Positions 11,631 through 21,628 of a stretch of DNA of 64,000 nt are shown here, piece after piece (position 1 is the stretch's first letter; each line of letters starts with the position of its first letter). The notes under the pieces are model-generated. The model was not told the DNA's origin, did not search any database, and saw only the letters and a list, made by a program, of their open reading frames with translations. Position numbers and translations under genes: made by a program. Source of the DNA: Adiantum capillus-veneris (taxonomy: Eukaryota; Streptophyta; Polypodiopsida; Polypodiales; Pteridaceae); NCBI GenBank assembly GCA_014529385.2, contig CM043964.1, forward strand, positions 3,211,497 to 3,275,496. The letters are read 5' to 3'.

Positions 11631-12072
11631 TGAGCTAATAGCTTGTGCAGATAGAGAGAAATTTTCTTTTTTGTTTACAGCAGGCATCTGCTTCCATAGT
11701 TGTATCTACATTCTCGTAATCGGGATAGCAATCAGTTTGAGTGTCGTTACTTACAAGTATATTTGTCATAATCCTCATATGGTCACGATTGCTAGAATAT
11801 TAAGGCATGATGCATCTTGAGAGGGATTATTTCACCCTAGTATATTTGTTACCATATACATGTGGTAGTGATGTTTGTGAACACACTAGGACCGTCGGAG
11901 CATTTTTTCCCTCTTTAGGAGGTTTTTCCCCCGTGCATTGTATATACGCCCATCACTCTAGGGCTATCTATCTTTCCATTTTACACTAAGTAGCACACTC
12001 TCTATTGTGTGCCTTGAGCTTCCTTCATCTTGTCCAAGTTGTGTGTGTTTCTCAGCAACCCTAATTCCAACA
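11631..12072 (+). repeat. Copia-1 5' LTR, second part
   Basis: Continues the LTR begun at 1058 and ends CCAACA. A plausible TATA (TGTATATACG, about 11939-11948) lies about 130 bp before the LTR end. The primer site follows two bases later. Confidence 0.65.
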
Positions 12073-12074
12073 GT

Positions 12075-12091
12075 TGGTATCAAAGCAGGTT
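12075..12091 (+). promoter_or_regulatory. Copia-1 primer-binding site, initiator tRNA-Met
   Basis: TGGTATCAAAGCAGGTT resembles the usual copia primer site TGGTATCAGAGCCAGGTT, with one substitution and one missing base. It sits two bases after the LTR, which fixes the + orientation. Confidence 0.8.
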
Positions 12092-12414
12092 GCATCCTCT
12101 TGGGCTCAGTCGCCAGCAGCTCCAGCACATGCCTGCTCACTTTCTCCGATTTTTGTGAGCTTTTGCGAGCATTCGCAGTTCGACAAAAATTTTAGGCTAC
12201 TCAGATTTTTTATTTGGGTCATTTCGACCTCTGTTTCCACTACAAACAGTACTGCATAGGCTATTTCATCATTTTGTACAGATTTTTTGTCAGTGCCATT
12301 TTTTGCATAACAAGTGCCTTACAGTCTTCTACGGTTTGTGCAATATAGCACGTGTTGTTCTTGCTTTGTTTCTCCTCTTTTTGGGCAGTTTTCACATTAG
12401 GTGCAACATTTACC

Positions 12415-13434
12415 ATGGTTGATAACAACATAGATGTGTTCAAGATGTTTGCTGCTGAGGACACATTGGATGGGGACAATTACCCTATGTGGGCTTACAT
12501 GATGCAACATGTTCTTGTGTCAAAGGGCGTCTAGAATATTGTGTAGGGCATTGATGTACATCCTGGTTTTGAGGATGTAGGCGATGTTGAGGATGTGGCA
12601 GGTCTTGCTGCAAGGATTTCTGCTATTAGATTTTTTTTTCCTACGGTAAAACAATCTCGTTGGGATGTAAAGGATGCGAAGGCTCATGCATTGATTGTGA
12701 TGTCTGTGAAGCACACCATTGTTCCTCACATTCGTTCAGCAAAATCTGCAAAATAGGCTTGGGATATTTTGATTGATCTTTATGCAAGTCACAATGAGGC
12801 TAAAATTGCTTTGCTTCATAAAGAAGTGGAGTCGAAGATTATGCATGAGGAAGATGATATGAACACTTTTCTTGCTAGTGTCAAGGATATCAATGAGCAA
12901 CTTATTTTTGCAGGTGAAGTCATTTCAGACAGTTCCCTTGTGCAGACTGTTCTTGATGCCTTACCAAATTCTTACCAGACTTTTGCTAGTACTTAGAGAC
13001 TTATGACCCAAGGAAATCCTGAAGTTTTCAAGCTTGATGCATTATGCACATTGCTGTTGCAAGATTCACTTTCCAAAAAAAACAGAAGTAGGAAGCGTGC
13101 ACTTGAACAAGCTTTTATTGCTTCTCAAAGATAGGGTGGTAGGAGAAATGCAGCCACTTCGAGTGGCAAAAATTCTGCTCCTAATGCTTTTGTTGGTAGA
13201 AATTCGTCTGGAAATTCTGCAAATAAGGGCAAAAAGAATATGCCTTGCCATTATTGTAAAGCTAATGATCACTAGATCAAGTAGTGTCCTAAGTTGAAGG
13301 CCAAAGAGGCTAAGAAGAAAGAGGGTGGTTCCAGTGCAAATGCTGGTTCCACTACAAATGCAGCCATTGTTGAGTCTTCTATGAAAGGAGATTGTGATGC
13401 TGATGTTGATGTAGAATGGGCTTTTAGTGCATAG
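12415..13434 (+). pseudogene. Copia-1 gag
   Basis: One register stays free of indels from the ATG at 12415 to at least 13434, but is cut by eight stops, all TAG (12532, 12544, 12754, 12994, 13132, 13273, 13282, 13432). The N-terminus has LDGDNYPMWAYMM, typical of copia Gag. The middle has WDILIDLYASHNEAK and MNTFLASVKDINEQL. A nucleocapsid knuckle starts CHYCKANDH near 13249 and ends at a Cys after the seventh stop, followed by a Lys-rich stretch. The absence of TAA or TGA is unusual. The protease frame follows after a shift. Confidence 0.8.
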
Positions 13435-13483
13435 TGCACTTACAATCCTACCATCCATGATGCATGCATGTCAGTTGTGTTGT

Positions 13484-13710
13484 TGGAGATTCACATGTGT
13501 GGTATTTCGAAAGTGGTGCTACAAAGCACATTACCTCACATCGTGAATGTTCACCTCTCTCAAGAATGTCCCTCATGGGAATTCAGTCACTTGTGCCAAC
13601 AATGCCTCTTATCCGGTTCATGGAGTTGGAAAGATTGTGATTACTACTACAAATGGAAGTTCTTTCACACTTGTTGATGCACTTTACGTACCTGGGATCA
13701 AGAGAATCTT
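13484..13710 (+). pseudogene. Copia-1 aspartic protease remnant
   Basis: After a one-base shift the sequence reads SHVWYFESGATKHIT, the copia protease active site, with Glu in place of the catalytic Asp of D-S-G. After another shift, ANNASYPVHGVGKIVI and VDALYVPGIKR give the usual downstream strands. The missing catalytic Asp and the two shifts show it is inactive. Confidence 0.7.
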
Positions 13711-14956
13711 TTGTTTACATCTGCACTTGCTAGACTTAGACTTGTAGTCAAATTTGTGGATGACAAATGTACAGTTCATGATCTTAATTTTGGTGATGAA
13801 ATAGTTGCATCTAGGCTTTTGTGCCATGGGATGTATAAGCTCACTTTCTATGACAAGTGTGGACAAAATTTTGCGAATGAAGTTGCTGATTCAAGCGCTA
13901 TTTCATATGCAAAACTTTGGCATGCACGTTTTGGTCATCTTAATTTTGCCAGTTTGATGCGTTTGCAAAAATCTGATATGGTTTCTTCTTTGCTGCCTCC
14001 TGAAGCACCTGTAAAACATGTTTTTGAAGGCTGTATTTTGGGTAAGATGCAGCGTTCGAAGTTTCCAAAGTATGGCTCAATTAGGGCCACATGCAGGTTG
14101 CAGCTTGTGCATATTGATATTTGTGGGCTCATGCAAACTCCATCCTTGGGCAATTACCTGTACTTCGTGACTTTTATTGATGATTATTCTAGGATTGCAT
14201 GGGTATTTTCGCTTAAAGCGAAGTCCGAAGTTTTTATGTACTTCAAACAATTTTTGGCTATGGCTGAAAATGTCTTAAAATGTAGTATGGGCACCCTCCA
14301 TTTCGATCGAGGGGGGGAGTATATGTATCATGAATTTAATGCATTTCTGGCTAGTCGTGGGATAAAACACCAATGTACAGTGCCTTATACACCTCAGCAA
14401 AATGGTGTTGCTGAGAGGAAAAACAGGTCACTGGACGGAAATGGCACGATGTATGGTCAAGAGTCAAGCTTTGCCGCATTCCTTTTGGCTTGAGGCCATC
14501 ATGTGTGCCACTTACGTACTAAACAGGTGTCCTACAAAAGCTTTGCAGTCTATCACTCCATATGAAGCATGGCATGATAGAAAGCCTTCTATTGAGCACA
14601 TGCGTGTTTTTGGTTGTTTGGCATATGCTTTGGTGCCACAAGTGCAGCACAAAAAATTGGATGATAAGGCTGTCAAATGTATTTTTGTTGGTTATAGTGC
14701 TGAAAGAAAAGGTTACAGGTTGTATCATCAACCAACAAAACATATTCTGGTTTCTCGGGATGTAGTGTTTGTGGAAGATTCTGTTCAGCCCTTGCTGTCA
14801 TGTACTAGAGACAGTAATGTAAGCTCACAGGACATTTATGACACTTTGTTGCCTCTTTTCAGTGGTGGAAATACGAATGTAAGTTCCAATGAGGCAAATG
14901 TACAGTCTATGGGGGTTTCTAAAAATGTTCTAGATCAACCTATTACAGCAGGCTAG
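13711..14956 (+). pseudogene. Copia-1 integrase
   Basis: Two overlapping frames (13711-14493 and 14402-14956) join at a frameshift near 14435. The zinc-binding part has LWHARFGHLNFASL, but the expected first Cys of the C-x2-C pair is Phe (HVFEGCILGK). The catalytic core has VHIDICGLM, then FDRGGEYM, then QQNGVAERKNR, giving Asp, Asp and Glu. The C-terminal part (YVLNRCPTKAL, FGCLAYALVP, CIFVGYSAERKGYR) is standard for copia. Reading fails soon after 14953. The order after protease and before reverse transcriptase is diagnostic of Ty1/copia. Confidence 0.85.
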
Positions 14957-15143
14957 AGGTATGCCAAAATGGCTGGTGCACACTTTGCGTGACAGTAAAT
15001 TGGATGCACCTTTGTCTAGTCGTACTCGTTCAAGCTTTCGCCATGTATCTTATGCATCAGATTGTTATGCTTTGGCTGTGTCTAGCTTACATGATGTTGA
15101 GGAACCTCTATTTTTTTGTGAAGCATAGAATTCAAAAAATTGG

Positions 15144-15769
15144 ATGGCTGCCATGCAATCACAATATGATGCACTTATAGAAAATGACACATGGACTTTA
15201 TGTGATTTGCCTCCTGGAAAAAAGGCCATTCGTACGAAGTGGGTTTACAAGTTGAAACGCAAGAAGGATGGTGAGATCGATTGGCATAAGGATCGACTTG
15301 TTGCAAAGGGTTATGCACAGCAAAAAGGCATAGATTATGAAGAGACTTTTTCTCCCACCTGTCGTATGACAACTGTGCATTGGTAGCTCATTTTGGTTGG
15401 GATGTACATCAATGAGACATTGTTACTGCTTTCTTGAATGGTGACATATTTGAGGAAGTTTATGCAACGCAGCCTCGCGGTTTTGTCAAGAAAGGACAAG
15501 AGGACAAAGTGTGTAGATGTAAGAAGGCTTTGTATGGGTTGAAGCAATCTCCTCGTGCTTGGTATGAGAAAGCTGACACTCATTTGGTCAAACAAGGCTT
15601 TCGTAATAGTCCAACGGAAAGCACATTGTATGTAAAGTGTGAGGGTGATGTACTTCTCATTGTGGTTCTTTATGTCGATGATTTGCTGATCACTAGACCA
15701 AATGAGAGACATATTGCTGAATTTAAGACTAATTTGAATGCTGCTTTCAAGATGAAAGATTTGGGATTG
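15144..15769 (+). pseudogene. Copia-1 reverse transcriptase, truncated
   Basis: The first frame (15144-15386) holds NTWTLCDLPPGKKAI, TKWVYKLKRKKDGEI and RLVAKGYAQQKGIDY, the opening of copia reverse transcriptase. After a shift near 15400 it continues at 15434 with FLNGDIFEEVYATQPRGF, ALYGLKQSPRAWYEK and the catalytic LYVDDLLI (Y-V-D-D). The frame reaches FKMKDLG at 15768 and is cut by the Chromo-1 LTR. The rest of reverse transcriptase and RNase H are missing. Confidence 0.85.
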
Positions 15770-15922
15770 TGTAAGACTAGGAGAACTAGTGGCTTGGATT
15801 CCACCTCCCAACCTCCCACTCTATAGCATGGCTCCTAGCCCTTTGCCCTAGTTGGACTCCCTTTCCACACTGCTTAGCCCGGCCTTGCCCTTGTCTAGTA
15901 CGGCCTTACCCTTGTCCTGTCA
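15770..15922 (-). repeat. Chromo-1 3' LTR
   Basis: About 153 bp, TGTAAGACTAGG...CCTGTCA on the + strand. On the minus strand it starts TGACAGGACAAGG and ends TCTTACA, the canonical TG...CA. It resembles the LTRs of Chromo-2 and Chromo-4. A purine tract (AAGGGGGAAGAAA on the minus strand, 15923-15935) adjoins it. Confidence 0.75.
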
Positions 15923-15935
15923 TTTCTTCCCCCTT

Positions 15936-16724
15936 AAAGAAGAGTTTTCATCCTCGGAAACAAAAGTGGGAAACTTCTTCTTAAGAACACTAATGTTTTC
16001 CCAAGTGGCGCCTTCCTCAGGTCGATCTTTCCACTTGATTAAGGCTTGTTGACGTACATGATGATGCGTATGTAAATGATGATGGTTGAGAATGCGTTCA
16101 GGTTCATGCGGTAAGGTAGAAGGTTAAACGAAATCAACCAAAATCTGTTGACGTTGTCGTCCCCATGTAACCGCTTACGTAAATGGATTACATGAAACAC
16201 CGGATGAATACGAGAATGTGTAGGTAGCAATAATTTGTAGGCACGATCACCTACTCGCTTGAGTATTTTGAAAGGCCCACAATATCATGGAGATAACTTA
16301 GGTGTTGGCTCAGTTTTCAGACTTTTTGAATGTTCTAGCACACGTAAAAATACTTCCTCCCCTTCCTCAAAGGTAACTTGCCGACGTTTCTCATCAGCGT
16401 ACTTCTTATACCAATCATGCGCTTGTCGGACATTCTGACGAGCCAGTTCCAGCATATCCATGTGGTCTTGGAGAAAATCCTTAACCTGTTGGAGTTTTTC
16501 AGTTGGCCAAACCCACCGTAAGAGGTGACCTAGGTTGAAAACCATACATGAGCATGAAATGACTAAATCCGGTTGCGACATGCTTAGCACTATTGTAGTC
16601 AAACTCGAGAATAGGTAAATATTCTTCCCAGTCTGACTGTCTCTTGCTAACGTATGCTCTTAGCATATCCTCTAGCACTTCGTTACTTGTTCAGTCTGAC
16701 CATCTATTTCTGGATGATCGGTTG
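15936..16724 (-). pseudogene. Chromo-1 integrase C-terminus and chromodomain remnant
   Basis: The minus strand has TEKLQQVKDFLQDHMDM, ARQNVRQAHDWYKKYADEKR and EGEEVFLRVLEHSKSL (16602-16285). Then come HSRIHPVFHVIHLRKRLHGD and, out of frame, sequence matching the chromodomain end seen intact in Chromo-2. Stops and shifts are frequent. The right edge (16717-16724, ATCGGTTG) is the duplication made by hAT-1. Confidence 0.75.
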
Positions 16725-16733
16725 CAGGGATTT
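16725..16733 (+). repeat. hAT-1 left terminal inverted repeat
   Basis: CAGGGATTT matches the inverted right end at 21612-21620. Similarity beyond nine bases is patchy (ATGATG-like and AATAACA-like blocks on both sides). Confidence 0.85.
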
Positions 16734-16839
16734 TAATTACACGATGACGTATTTTGTTAAATGTTAATTATTGTTGTTATTATCACTATTTTTTTCATGT
16801 TAATAACATATCTAATGTCATGACTTATGAAAACCGGTA

Positions 16840-16955
16840 GAAAACGTAAAACCGACGGGACAACCAACAATCCCGGCAGGCCCGACGGGTTTATGATGAA
16901 ACCCGACGGGCCCGGCCGGACAAGCAAGAATCCCGTTGGACCCGTCATGTACCCC
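16840..16955. repeat. hAT-1 left subterminal GC-rich motif cluster
   Basis: Repeats of CCCGACGGG and close variants (ACCGACGGGAC, GGCCCGACGGGTTT, AACCCGACGGGCCCGG) lie about 120-230 bp from the end. The same motif clusters at the other end. Multiple short subterminal motifs are typical transposase-binding sites in hAT elements. Confidence 0.65.
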
Positions 16956-17117
16956 CTCCATATTTGGTGGCTCTATATAACCCGGAAGTAGACATCACAT
17001 CACATCACCTCTTCCTCTAAATTTGGTCATCCTTTAAAATTTAGAAGAAAAACTAAAGGTAAAAAAATGAATAGTCTTTAAAAAAAATTAAAACTTAATG
17101 TAACTTTGATCATGGAT

Positions 17118-17860
17118 CATTAGTTCTTTTTTGGACTGAACTGATTCTTGAAAGGAGGTAGAAAGGTGAATCTTTGGGTCGGTATCTCTACATTTGGGAT
17201 GGACTAATCTCATGTTTGGTTCACTGTTATATTTGCTATATTGATTAGAACTTCTATCATGGGTCATTAGTTCTTTTTTGGATTGAACTGATTCTTGAAA
17301 AGAGATAGAAAGGTGAATCTTTGGGTCGATATCTCTACTTTTGGGATGGACTGATCACATGTTTGATTCACCGTTGTATTTGCTTGCTATTCCGATTAGA
17401 GCTCCAATCATGGGTCATTAGTTCATTCTTGGACTGGACTGATTCAGAAAGGAGGTAGAAAGGTGAATCTTTGGGTCGATATCTCTACTTTTGGGATGGA
17501 CTGATCACATGTTTGATTCACCGTTGTATTTGCTTGCTATTCCGATTAGAGCTCCAATCATGGGTCATTAGTTCTTTTTTGGACTGGACTGATTCATGAA
17601 AGGAGGTAGGAAGGTGAATCTTTGGGTCGATATCTCTACTTTTGGGATGGACTGATCACATGTTTGATTCACCGCTGTATTTGCTTGCTATTTCGATTAG
17701 AGCTCCAATCATGGGTCATTAGTTCTTTTTTGGACTGGACTAATTCATTGAAGGGGTAGGAAGGTGAATCTTTGGGTCGATATCTCTACTTTTGGGATGG
17801 ACTAATCACATATTTGATTCACCGTTGTATTTGCTTGCTCATGTTTGAGTAGATTGAGGT
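17118..17860. repeat. Tandem repeat, about 150 bp x 5, in hAT-1
   Basis: Successive units start at 17118, 17266, 17416, 17566 and 17717 (CATTAGTTC). Each contains GGTGAATCTTTGGGTCG and TGGGATGGACT. Spacing is 148-151 bp and units are highly similar. They lie just upstream of the transposase fragment and could hold its promoter. That role is inference. Confidence 0.9.
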
Positions 17861-17994
17861 TTATTCCCTTCAGGCTTCACTACTACGCTTGTGTGTGATA
17901 TTGATTATAACACTAATGTTTGGTTTGAATAATACTTGAAAGAAGAGATAGCATACTGAGCTATGTTTATTGGTATTGCAGGCATCCAATAAGT

Positions 17995-18840
17995 ATGTCT
18001 TCCATCGGGAATGTGAGCGGTGATGTTGGTGTCTCAAGCCTGGCTTCCTTGAGGAGACCTCCTACCTCGATGCCAGGTCCTGCTTCGCAGGACACCACTT
18101 TGCAGGGCAAGCGAAAGGCGGGTGGAAAAAGTCTAGGACCTGAGTGGAATTTTGCCACAAATTTAAATAAGTATCAAGATTGGAAATGTAACTTTTGTGG
18201 TGAAGAGAAATCTGGAGGAGCACCAAGAATAAGGGATCATTTTCTAGGTGGCAATACCAGAATCCAAGGAGGAAAGTGCAAGGGCTTAGGTGCAGAAGAA
18301 GCAGCTATGCGCTTAAAAGCTTTAATTGGTAAGCTAATTTCCACGAGCAAAAGATCAAAACTCTCTACTTTCGACCATCACACCTCGGTATCGATAAGAT
18401 CAAACCAGTATGAGGGATCATTGGGTGTAACGCTCACCAATGGAAGCACTCAGAGCAGGGAACCAACTTCTCATATCGATGGAACTACACCTCCAAACCA
18501 TGGATCTCCTGACTTTCAAGTAGGATCGTCAAAAAGTAGATAGGTTAGCTTGCAGACGAGCTTCAAAATGCTTGCCTTAGAAGAAGCACAACTTGCTCTA
18601 GCTAAAGCCGTCTATTTCACTAGGGGATCATTGGCCATTGTCACCCGTGATGCATGGAAGTCAGCTTGGAAATGCATTGGGGAGTATGGTGCTGGATTTA
18701 CCCCTCCAACATATCACCATATGAGAAACCAACTGTTGGATAAATGTTACACAAGCACACAACAAGATATTCAAAGGGTAATATTAAATGCAACAGAACA
18801 ATCTGGATACAACCAACCTTCCACAACAATCCTAGATATG
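17995..18840 (+). pseudogene. hAT-1 transposase, N-terminal fragment
   Basis: Starts MSSIGNVSGDVG at 17995. Residues 50-105 hold WNFATNLNKYQDWKCNFCGEE, HFLGGNTRIQ and GGKCKGLG, a C-x2-C...H...C BED-type DNA-binding finger. An in-frame TAG at 18541 (a probable CAG codon) interrupts it. Beyond, MLALEEAQLALAKAVYFT, IGEYGAGFTPPTYHHMRNQL and LLDKCYTSTQQDIQ match the region that follows the finger in plant hAT proteins. Recognisable transposase ends near 18800-18840, where the antisense kinase sequence starts. The DDE-type catalytic core and the hAT dimerisation domain are missing. Confidence 0.8.
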
Positions 18841-20171
18841 GCTTGTACCTCCACTGAAACCTTATGTTTGAACCAATTTGTGCTATAGTAGTCAGAGAAC
18901 TCTCCACAAAACTTACAAAATTGCCATATCACCCATCCTATGGCGTACACATCTGTGGCCTTGGTCCATGGGCACGGGTGATTGCCATCTAGTAACTCAG
19001 CAGCTCGCCAAAGATGAAGCTTTTTCCAGTTTTCATCGGTATTGTTGGTCTTTTGTGTCTCTAAGCCAACACACAGAGCCAATCCCCAATCAATTATTCC
19101 AATACGGGGAGTGAGATCCTTGGTAAAGTCCAACATGATGTTCCATGGATGGAGATCATTGTGGATCACTCCCTCGTCATGTGCGAATCGCAATGCCTTC
19201 ACCAAGGCATGGATCAACGAGGGAGCATGATTGCACAGGCTCTTGATATGTGTTTTCTTGTCTTCAGAGGGCTGCTCCCATTTAAAGTCTTCAGGGATCT
19301 TTCCTTTCCCCTCTTGATGCGCTACAAGCGTCGTGAAAGAGCCATGTGGAAGGGGCACTGTCTCCATAAGATCACCTAAAGGTCCCCCATTGAAGTAGGG
19401 GAATATTAGAAACCATGGCAATGTTACAGAGTGGGAAATACTCCTCACAATCCCTCTATGGTTAAGATCTACCCCACTTTTTGATGCAAAGCTTTTCCAC
19501 TAATGCTTGGCCTGTCCTTTGAGCTCCTTGGCACAATAAGTATTCGTTGCAGGAAGGAAACTGATCCCTTTGATTTGAACTTGCCACCTTGTGCCATAAG
19601 CCCCTGACCCAAGTTTCTTGATCTTCTTAATGGACTTATTTGGAATGCCCAGAGTCATACTACATTCAGAATTTTATATACTTCTCTCCAGGTGACTGGC
19701 AGAAGCAGTAGAACCCGATGTTCCCTCAATGGCAGCCTCCTCAATAAACAGTTCTCCAACTTGGCTGCTCCCCATAACTCTGGTGATAGCCATTCGCATT
19801 TTCTTGCTTAGGCCAAACTGTGTGTCTATGTGGGATGCTCGCCTTGACCTCTCCTTTTCAGCTCTCCATCTAGTGTTCCAATGCTCTAGCTTACCCTTGT
19901 CTACTTCTTGAGGGCATTCCTCTTTCAAATCAAAGGCCACCTTGGGCAAATTGCCCACCCAACTGCTCAGTAATGAGATTATTGATTCGGTTGTTTTGTC
20001 CAGATATAACAACAACATTTTGCGGGCAATCTCACTGTATAATGATTGCAATCTAGACTCATCTGCAACAATCTGCGCTATATCGTCGGGATCTAGTGCA
20101 CTGACGATCGTAATCAACAATTGTCTAATTTTCTTTTTGAACTCTATCATTGAAGTAGCAGAAGGATCCAT
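18771..20171 (-). pseudogene. Captured protein-kinase gene inside hAT-1
   Basis: One minus-strand register runs from MDPSATSMIEFKKK (20171) to 18771 with two stops (at 19674, and a TAG near 19500). About 165 residues without a known domain precede a kinase domain. That domain has a glycine loop LGSGAYGTRW (near 19610), the lysine motif YCAKELKG (near 19540), the catalytic loop HNDLHPWNIMLD (near 19160, Asn for the Arg of H-R-D), IDWGLA (near 19095, Trp for Phe of D-F-G), RAAELLDG for A-P-E, and ATDVYAIGWVIW. The key Lys and both Asp residues are kept. The C-lobe runs out at the transposase junction. No intron is needed in the aligned part. It is unrelated to transposition and looks like a host gene copy carried as cargo, now broken. 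Confidence 0.8.
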
Positions 20172-20293
20172 TTTGCCTGCAATGGTATTATTGCAAACAA
20201 CACATTGTGAAATATAACTATGTGCCACTGCATTTGGATCTTTTCTACGTGAAAGAAAAAGTGCAGTATAGACCATAGATCTCGTACTCTTTT

Positions 20294-21215
20294 GCAGTGA
20301 CACACCTAATCGCAATTGCAACCATGTGCCAATGTCTCACCGTACGACAACTTACAAACAGATGCTCCTGTAATTCTAGCAGCAACACACCTAGTCGCAA
20401 TTGCAACCATGTGCCAAAGCATGAATGACTCGGAGCAATATAAAACATAATCACCCTACGCTTTTGCAATGACACACCTAGCCGCAATTGCAACCATGTG
20501 ACAGTGCATCCACGCACGGTGACTTCTTTCAAATAGATGCTCCTGTCGTTCTAGCAGCAACACACCTAGTCGCAATTGCAACCATGTGCCAAAGCATGAA
20601 TGACTGGGAGCAACATAAAACATAGTCACCCTACGCTTTTGCAATGACACACCTAGCCGCAATTGCAACTATGTGCCAGTGCATCCACGCACGGTGACTT
20701 CTTTCAAACAGATGCTACCGTCAATCTAGCAGCAACACACCTAGTCGCAATTGCAACCATGTGCTGAAGCATGAATGACAGGAAGCAACATGAAACATAT
20801 TCATCTTGCGTTTTTGCAATGACACACCTAGCCGCAATTGCAACCATGTGCCAGTGCATCCACGCACAGTGACTTCTTTCAAACAGATGCTCCTGTCATT
20901 CTAGCAGCAACACACCTAGTCGCAATTGCAACCATGTGCCGAAGCATGAATGACTGGGAGCAACATAAAACATAAACACCCTACGCTTTTGCAATGACAC
21001 ACCTAGCCGCAATTGCAACCATGTGCCAGTGCATTCATGCACGGTTACTTCTTTCAAACAAATGCTCCTGTCATTCTAGCAGCAACACAGCTAGTCGCAA
21101 TTGCAACCATGTGCCGAAGCATGAATGACTGGGAGCAATATAAAACATAATCATCGTATGCTTTTGCAATGACACACCTAGCCGCAATTGCAACCATGTG
21201 ACAGTGCATCCACGT
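20294..21215. repeat. Tandem repeat, about 175 bp x 6, in hAT-1
   Basis: Units start at 20294, 20466, 20641, 20816, 20991 and 21166. Each contains ACACCTAGCCGCAATTGCAA, and about 85 bp later a related half-unit ACACCTAGTCGCAATTGCAA, each followed by CCATGTG. The core GCAATTGC is an 8-bp palindrome, giving about 11 copies in the block. The upstream end of the kinase frame reads out of this repeat, so the long frames seen here are artefacts. Confidence 0.9.
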
Positions 21216-21417
21216 ACGATGATTTGATAAAATAAATTTTATACCTTTAAGTTTTAACGCAAAAAACTCAAAAAAAAACATCAATAAAATAAGGAAGGGT
21301 TTAAAAAATTATTGCTACACTGCTTTGAGAATGTGGAAAGCTGCCACAAAGTTTGGTGAAGACTTTTCAATGTGCCTCTTTTGTGAAAAAGACAAGCACC
21401 AGCGTCGCCTTTATATA

Positions 21418-21505
21418 GCCACGGCGGGCCCGACGGGAAAGTGGCTTTGCCCGGCGGGCCCGACGGGCAAACTAATTAGCCCGGCGGGCTACCAGCCGGT
21501 CTCCA
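21418..21505. repeat. hAT-1 right subterminal GC-rich motif cluster
   Basis: Contains CACGGCGGGCCCGACGGG, GCCCGGCGGGCCCGACGGG and GCCCGGCGGGCTACC, the counterpart of the cluster at 16840-16955. The element end CAGGGATTT (inverted) is at 21612-21620. Confidence 0.65.
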
Positions 21506-21628
21506 GGTCTCCCTGGAGGTTAAAAAAGATGAATGTCAATTAACATAATATTTGTTATTTTGCATTTCAGTTGTTATTAACCTGAAATTATAGTGTGATC
21601 ACATCATTTTGAAATCCCTGATCGGTTG

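Larger units (their letters stand above)
1058..15769 (+). mobile_element. Copia-1: Ty1/copia LTR retrotransposon, split by TRGAG-1 and truncated by Chromo-1
   Basis: The element starts at TGTTGG (1058). Its 5' LTR is interrupted at 1215 by TRGAG-1 and resumes at 11631, ending CCAACA at 12072, so the rejoined LTR is about 600 bp with TGTTGG...CCAACA ends. An initiator-Met primer site follows. Then come gag, protease, integrase and reverse transcriptase in copia order. Reverse transcriptase is cut off at 15769 where the LTR of Chromo-1 begins. RNase H and the 3' LTR are not in the window. All frames carry stops or shifts, so the copy is dead. Confidence 0.85.
16725..21620 (+). mobile_element. 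hAT-1: hAT DNA transposon carrying a captured kinase gene
   Basis: Both ends begin CAGGGATTT in inverted orientation (16725 and 21620). They are flanked by a perfect 8-bp duplication, ATCGGTTG, at 16717-16724 and 21621-21628, the hallmark of the hAT superfamily. Inside are GC-rich subterminal islands, two tandem-repeat blocks, a 5' transposase fragment with a BED-type zinc finger (+ strand) and a protein-kinase gene on the opposite strand. The C-terminal catalytic and dimerisation parts of a hAT transposase are absent, so this copy is non-autonomous. It sits in the integrase region of Chromo-1. Confidence 0.9.

Noticed and set aside
12075-12091. Possible tRNA gene fragment
   Set aside because: Only the primer-site complement of tRNA is present. 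No cloverleaf can be drawn here or at the other primer sites.
20245-21284. Minus-strand frames at 20245-20668 and 21054-21284 that look like a repeat protein
   Set aside because: They read through the 175-bp tandem DNA repeat and have no conserved start or domain.
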